From: an uncultured Collinsella sp.
Lineage (GTDB): Bacteria > Actinomycetota > Coriobacteriia > Coriobacteriales > Coriobacteriaceae
Length of the DNA: 6,742 bases
Assembly (NCBI GenBank): GCA_900554585.1
Contig: USHS01000073.1
Location: 1 to 6,742, forward strand
Direction of reading: 5' to 3'
The notes under the pieces are model-generated. The model searched no databases. It worked only from the letters and a program-made list of their open reading frames with translations, and had not been told where the DNA came from. Shown in pieces: positions 3,413 through 6,742 of the stretch (the stretch's first letter is position 1; every line of letters starts with the position of its first letter). Made by a program: the position numbers and the translations under genes.

Positions 3413-6293
3413 AAATAAACACGTCGACGAGGATGGGCATAAGGTTGAGCAGGCCAAACACCAGCGCCACGCCCCATCCGAGCTTAAAGCAGCTGCGCCA
3501 GGTGCTGCGGGCAAAGGTGTTGTCGATCAGCACCTCGACAAAATACGTCGCGGCCATCACGACCAGGGCGACCACCCAGCTCACCGGGTTGTCCCAGACA
3601 AAGAACATGCCCACCCACATCAAAAACAGCACGGTCTCGCACCAGTGCATAAGGGTCATCTTTGCCAGCGTGCCGCCGCTCATCTCGGTGGCGACGCCCT
3701 GGACAATCTCCTGATGCGCGTGATGCGAGTACGAAAGGTCAAACGGCGACTTGCGCAGCTTGATGGTAAGCACCGCGAGCAGCGCGAAGAAAATTGGCGC
3801 GCTGTACACGACGATGGGGGCCGACTGCCCCGTCACGGCGATGGAATCGAAGCTGTCGGTGGCAAGATACAGGCCCACGCTCATCAGCAGAACGGCGGGC
3901 TCGTAACTCATAACCTGCAGCAGCTCGCGGTCGGCGCCAACCTGGGCAAACGGGCTTTGCGTCGAGGCGGACGCCAGCACCACAAAGATCGCGGCGAGCG
4001 TCACCATAAAAGCGCACAGCAGCGTGTTGGAGCCCGACACAAAGATGCCGCCGCCCACCACGGTAAAGATAAGCGCGCACGCCATATAGGTATCGTCCAT
4101 GGTGTTTACACTGGCGGGGGCCTTGCGCAGCAGCTTGGCAACGTCGTAGAAGGGCTGCAGCAGGCGCGGGCCCACGCGGCCCTGCATACGGGCGGACAGC
4201 TTGCGGTCGATGCCGTCGATCAAGCCGCCCACAAGCGGCGCCAGCAAGGCAAACGCCACGGTACCAATAAAGATGCCCACGACGCCCGAACCTTCAAAAT
4301 ACTTGCCGCGCAACACCGAGGGTGCGCTCATGGCAAGCCGCTCGGGCCCAATCCACGCGCAACACAGCAGCGCAAACAAGATAATGCTGCAGCACACGAC
4401 GCTACCCGCGGGGCCAATACGCTTCTCGCCAAGGGCGTCCTCCGAGTACCAATTGCGCTTTTCGGCCTTCACCTCGTGGCCCATCGAGCCGCGGAAATGG
4501 CGGTAATTTTCGGTTCCCACGCCCGAAAGATATACGTTTACGTGCGGTTTGTTGCTCACGCGGAATGAAGTCAGCAGCACCACGGCGATAAACGCCACGA
4601 TAACCACCATCAGATACATGGCGTCCTTGCCGATAACGTGCGGCACGCGGCCAAACACCATGGCCAAGTAAGGCGACACCAGACCGCTCGAGATAACCGG
4701 GAACGCCACGCAGCACAGAATCAGCAGCGCGGCGATGGTGTTGAGCGCCATCCATTCGGTCTTATGGACATTGACCTCAACGTTTTGAGCCGTGGGGTCG
4801 ACGCCCGAAAGCTTGGCAAGCCACTTGCCCCAGAAGTAAAACGTCGCAGCCGAGCCAAAGGCCAACACCATGATCATGAGCACGTTGCCGGTCTGCGCGA
4901 ACGCCACCAGGGCGCCCCACTTGGACACGAGCATGCCAAACGGCGCCACAAACATGCCCATGATGCCCAGCATCATCAGGCGCGTCAGGTGCGGCATGCG
5001 GCTGAACATGCCGTCCATGTCCTCGATATTGCGGCTGCCGATATGATGCTCGGCCGTACCCACGCACAGGAACAGCAGCGACTTTGCCACCGTATGGAAC
5101 AGAATCAGGAAGATGGCGGCCCATACGGCCTCGGGCGCGCCGACACCCAGGCAGGCACTGATGAGGCCCAAGTTGGAAATGGTGGAGTACGCGAGCACGC
5201 GCTTGGCGTTGCTCTGCGAGATGGCCATGAGGGCAGCGAGCAAAAACGTGATGGCACCCACGCTCGTGACCATAAAGCCGGTCACGGGATAGATGGCATA
5301 GAGCGGGCTGAGCTTGACCATCAGGAACACGCCGGCTTTGACCATGGTTGACGAGTGCAGCAGGGCGCTCGTGGGCGTGGGGGCAACCATGGCACCCAGC
5401 AGCCAAGTGTGGAACGGCATCTGCGCGGCCTTGGTGAGTGCGGCGAGCGACAGCAGAATGACCGGCATCACCAGCAGCGCGGATTGCGCGGTTCCGGCGC
5501 CGGAAAGCTCAATCATGCCCGAGATGGTCAGCGGCATACCGTTAACGTGCAGGTACATGAGGCCGGCCAAAAACGCGATACCGCCCAGCATGTTGAGGAT
5601 GATCTGGGTGAAGGCGTTCTTGATGGCCTCGGGCGTGCGCGTATAGCCAATCATGAGGAACGAGCACACGGTGGTGATTTCCCAGCCGCAGAACAACCAC
5701 TCAAGGTTGTCGCTCGTCACGATGACGAACATGGCCGAGAGGAACAGGAACATAAGCGCCAGGAACTGCGGGCGTCGGTCGGGCACGGTCTGCCCGCGCA
5801 GCGCGGCCTCGCGCTCGTCGTGGGCCTGGAAGTCCTTCATGTAGCCCAGGGCATACACGCAGATTAGGCTGCCGACAATGCCGACGGCGAGGACCATGAT
5901 CACGCTCATATAGTCCAGGTAGAGCGGCGTTGCGGTGACGGCTTCGGCCGCGGGCAGCGTCATGGCTGCAAAGGCGAGCGAGCCAACCAGCTGGACTATG
6001 CCGAGCACCGTGGTGAGCGCGTTCCTATATTTATACGCGTTGTATAGGATGACGGCGCACAGGATGACATCGATGGCGGAGCTGATGATCGAGAGCACAT
6101 GCGAGGTGCCGGAGGCAACCTCAAAGCTCTGCGGGCCCGCGCCAAAAAACATGACGGCGACTACAACTGTCACCGCCATAATGATGCCGGAACCTATGAG
6201 CCCCACCGCATCGCGGGCGCGGTCACCGCGCGCGAGCAGCATGCCCAGTGCCGGTACCAGCGGAAACAGGGTAAGGAAATACAGTAGCGTCAT
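3411..6293 (-). CDS. echA/echB: Fused EchA-EchB: ion-translocating antiporter-like subunit joined to NuoH-like membrane anchor
   Basis: This 960-residue integral membrane protein has about two dozen hydrophobic segments. Residues 1 to about 620 are NuoL/HyfB/EchA-like. They include GWEITT with E205 in the position of the family's membrane glutamate, K288, QMPFHTWLLGAMVAPTPTSA (291-310), K319 and LFHTVAKSLLFL (398-409, K404). From about residue 670 the chain is NuoH/HycD/EchB-like, with RKLSARMQGRVGP at 697-709, QPFYDVAKLL at 713-722, and KSPFDLSYSHHAHQEIVQG at 848-866. These correspond to the loop motifs that contact the peripheral arm. A single hydrophobic segment (about 629-649) lies between the two parts. 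Both halves are near full length, so this looks like a true gene fusion rather than read-through. It is inferred to pump ions (H+ or Na+) driven by ferredoxin oxidation. The start is supported by GGGGGAG 7 bases upstream. Confidence 0.93.
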   Translation of the reverse strand: MTLLYFLTLFPLVPALGMLLARGDRARDAVGLIGSGIIMAVTVVVAVMFFGAGPQSFEVASGTSHVLSIISSAIDVILCAVILYNAYKYRNALTTVLGIVQLVGSLAFAAMTLPAAEAVTATPLYLDYMSVIMVLAVGIVGSLICVYALGYMKDFQAHDEREAALRGQTVPDRRPQFLALMFLFLSAMFVIVTSDNLEWLFCGWEITTVCSFLMIGYTRTPEAIKNAFTQIILNMLGGIAFLAGLMYLHVNGMPLTISGMIELSGAGTAQSALLVMPVILLSLAALTKAAQMPFHTWLLGAMVAPTPTSALLHSSTMVKAGVFLMVKLSPLYAIYPVTGFMVTSVGAITFLLAALMAISQSNAKRVLAYSTISNLGLISACLGVGAPEAVWAAIFLILFHTVAKSLLFLCVGTAEHHIGSRNIEDMDGMFSRMPHLTRLMMLGIMGMFVAPFGMLVSKWGALVAFAQTGNVLMIMVLAFGSAATFYFWGKWLAKLSGVDPTAQNVEVNVHKTEWMALNTIAALLILCCVAFPVISSGLVSPYLAMVFGRVPHVIGKDAMYLMVVIVAFIAVVLLTSFRVSNKPHVNVYLSGVGTENYRHFRGSMGHEVKAEKRNWYSEDALGEKRIGPAGSVVCCSIILFALLCCAWIGPERLAMSAPSVLRGKYFEGSGVVGIFIGTVAFALLAPLVGGLIDGIDRKLSARMQGRVGPRLLQPFYDVAKLLRKAPASVNTMDDTYMACALIFTVVGGGIFVSGSNTLLCAFMVTLAAIFVVLASASTQSPFAQVGADRELLQVMSYEPAVLLMSVGLYLATDSFDSIAVTGQSAPIVVYSAPIFFALLAVLTIKLRKSPFDLSYSHHAHQEIVQGVATEMSGGTLAKMTLMHWCETVLFLMWVGMFFVWDNPVSWVVALVVMAATYFVEVLIDNTFARSTWRSCFKLGWGVALVFGLLNLMPILVDVFI

Positions 6294-6300
6294 ACCATCA

Positions 6301-6307
6301 CTCCCCC
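6301..6307 (-). promoter_or_regulatory. Ribosome binding site of the echA-echB fusion
   Basis: GGGGGAG on the minus strand lies 7 bases before the ATG at 6291-6293. A second ATG at 6296-6298 is out of frame and stops after two codons, so the ATG at 6291-6293 is the only usable start here. The match to AGGAGG is weaker than for the following genes. Confidence 0.7.
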
Positions 6308-6321
6308 ATGCAAAAACGCTG

Positions 6322-6350
6322 CAATTGTTTAACGTTATAGCTCAATTGAG
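6322..6350 (-). promoter_or_regulatory. Candidate ech operon promoter/operator with twin CAATTG boxes
   Basis: On the minus strand a TATAAC hexamer (6334-6339) could be a -10 element, giving a leader of roughly 30-35 bases before the echAB ATG. No good -35 is present at 16-18 bp; TTGACC is further upstream at the wrong spacing. The hexamer is bracketed by two CAATTG sequences (6322-6327 and 6343-6348) spaced 21 bp, two helical turns. The distal one is part of the 10-bp palindrome CTCAATTGAG (6341-6350). A regulator-dependent promoter is a plausible reading but not proven. Confidence 0.3.
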
Positions 6351-6436
6351 GAGTAGCGGCGGCGGGTTTTCGGTCAACTGGGGAGTTTTGTACGTGCGGG
6401 GTAAGGAGTCTGTCCGCATTGGAGCAGAGGGGCGGC

Positions 6437-6462
6437 AAGAAAAATGCGCCCCTGTGGGCGCA
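6437..6462 (-). terminator. Intrinsic terminator of the HTH gene
   Basis: In the minus-strand transcript, TGCGCCC (6456-6462) and GGGCGCA (6445-6451) form a perfect 7-bp stem with an ACAG loop, followed at once by UUUUUCUU (6437-6444). It begins 12 bases after the TAG of the HTH gene (6475-6477). It should isolate that gene from the ech operon, which starts about 145 bases further on. Confidence 0.92.
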
Positions 6463-6474
6463 CCATCCCGTTCG

Positions 6475-6742
6475 CTATTCCGCCTTTTTAACGCGCGGCT
6501 TGCGGCCGCGCGGCTTATCGACCAGCGCGGACTCACCGCTCTCGCGATACTGGCGGCACCAAGCCTTGACTGAAGACTCGCTGGGAATCTTGTGCTTGAT
6601 CATGGCCTCGCGAACCGTCAGGCCGTTTTCCAGACGGTCCTTAACCACGGCGAGCTTTACGTCGTACGAATAGGTGTGATGACGAGCGCCCGCATTGAGC
6701 ACGGCGTCGGCACCGCCCGCGGCATATGCGCGGGCCCACTGA
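6475..6742 (-). CDS. Helix-turn-helix protein, IS3 OrfA-like (5' end outside window)
   Basis: The frame is open to the right edge, so the N-terminus is missing; 88 residues are visible. The first visible part (WARAYAAGGADAVL) looks like the end of one helix-turn-helix repeat of the insertion-element type. A second follows (SYDVKLAVVKDRLENGLTV, then PSESSVKAWCRQY, then GESALVDKPRGRKPR). This is the pattern of N-terminal DNA-binding domains of IS3/IS150-type transposase OrfA. The C-terminus is basic (RGRKPRVKKAE). A GTG at 6700-6702 is possible as an internal start, but the homologous residues upstream argue for a longer protein. No catalytic OrfB follows: an intrinsic terminator sits 12 bases after the stop. 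It may be a remnant of an insertion sequence or a domesticated DNA-binding protein. Confidence 0.8.
   Translation of the reverse strand, partial: QWARAYAAGGADAVLNAGARHHTYSYDVKLAVVKDRLENGLTVREAMIKHKIPSESSVKAWCRQYRESGESALVDKPRGRKPRVKKAE

Noticed and set aside
3252..4568. Plus-strand open frame of 438 codons opposite echC and the echA-echB fusion
   Set aside because: It is an antisense shadow rich in His, Arg, Gln and Lys. It crosses the boundary between two clear genes on the other strand and has no domain signature.
652..6293. Respiratory complex I (nuo) operon
   Set aside because: EchE has all four Ni-binding cysteines, which NuoD lacks. Only a six-module Ech set is present, with no NuoE/F/G, A, J, K, M or N.
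6430..6495. Programmed -1 frameshift at AAAAAG near the end of the HTH gene leading to OrfB
   Set aside because: The -1 frame runs only about 40 codons through the terminator hairpin to a stop. It shows no integrase catalytic motif.

Overview
The window looks like the end of a contig from an anaerobic, high-GC actinobacterium, most likely a Coriobacteriia member of the Collinsella type. That placement is inference: it rests on the base composition, the Ala/Lys-rich tails on two subunits, and a hydrogen-evolving Ech hydrogenase. No rRNA or marker gene is present to prove it. The first 51 bases are not biological. They are a residual Illumina Nextera (Tn5) adapter with an i5 index, so the left edge is an artefact.

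Bases 52-651 carry no convincing gene. They hold two 152-bp elements (151-302 and 411-562), offset by exactly 260 bp. Each is bounded by a 22-24 bp inverted repeat. The arms differ between copies, but every difference is matched in the partner arm. The middle of the second copy aligns better to the first when reverse-complemented, while the sequences just outside the arms keep the same orientation. Two GC-rich hairpins (579-598 and 601-625) lie between these elements and the operon.

Bases 652-6293, all on the minus strand, form a compact five-gene operon for an energy-converting Ech-type (group 4) [NiFe] hydrogenase. The order of transcription is: a fused EchA-EchB membrane protein (3411-6293), EchC (2811-3398), EchD (2095-2811), EchE (1001-2089) and EchF (652-993). 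Gene order matches the classical echABCDEF order, but the ion pump (NuoL-like) and the membrane anchor (NuoH-like) are one 960-residue polypeptide. All four Ni ligands of EchE and the cluster cysteines of EchC and EchF are present, so the enzyme looks functional. By family knowledge it oxidises reduced ferredoxin through EchF and the EchC cluster, reduces protons at the EchE [NiFe] site, and couples this to ion export by the membrane part.

Upstream of the operon (6294-6474) is a short control region with a possible -10 element and two CAATTG boxes. Before that lies a strong intrinsic terminator (6437-6462) belonging to a minus-strand helix-turn-helix gene of the IS3 OrfA type. That gene runs off the right edge and has no OrfB after it.
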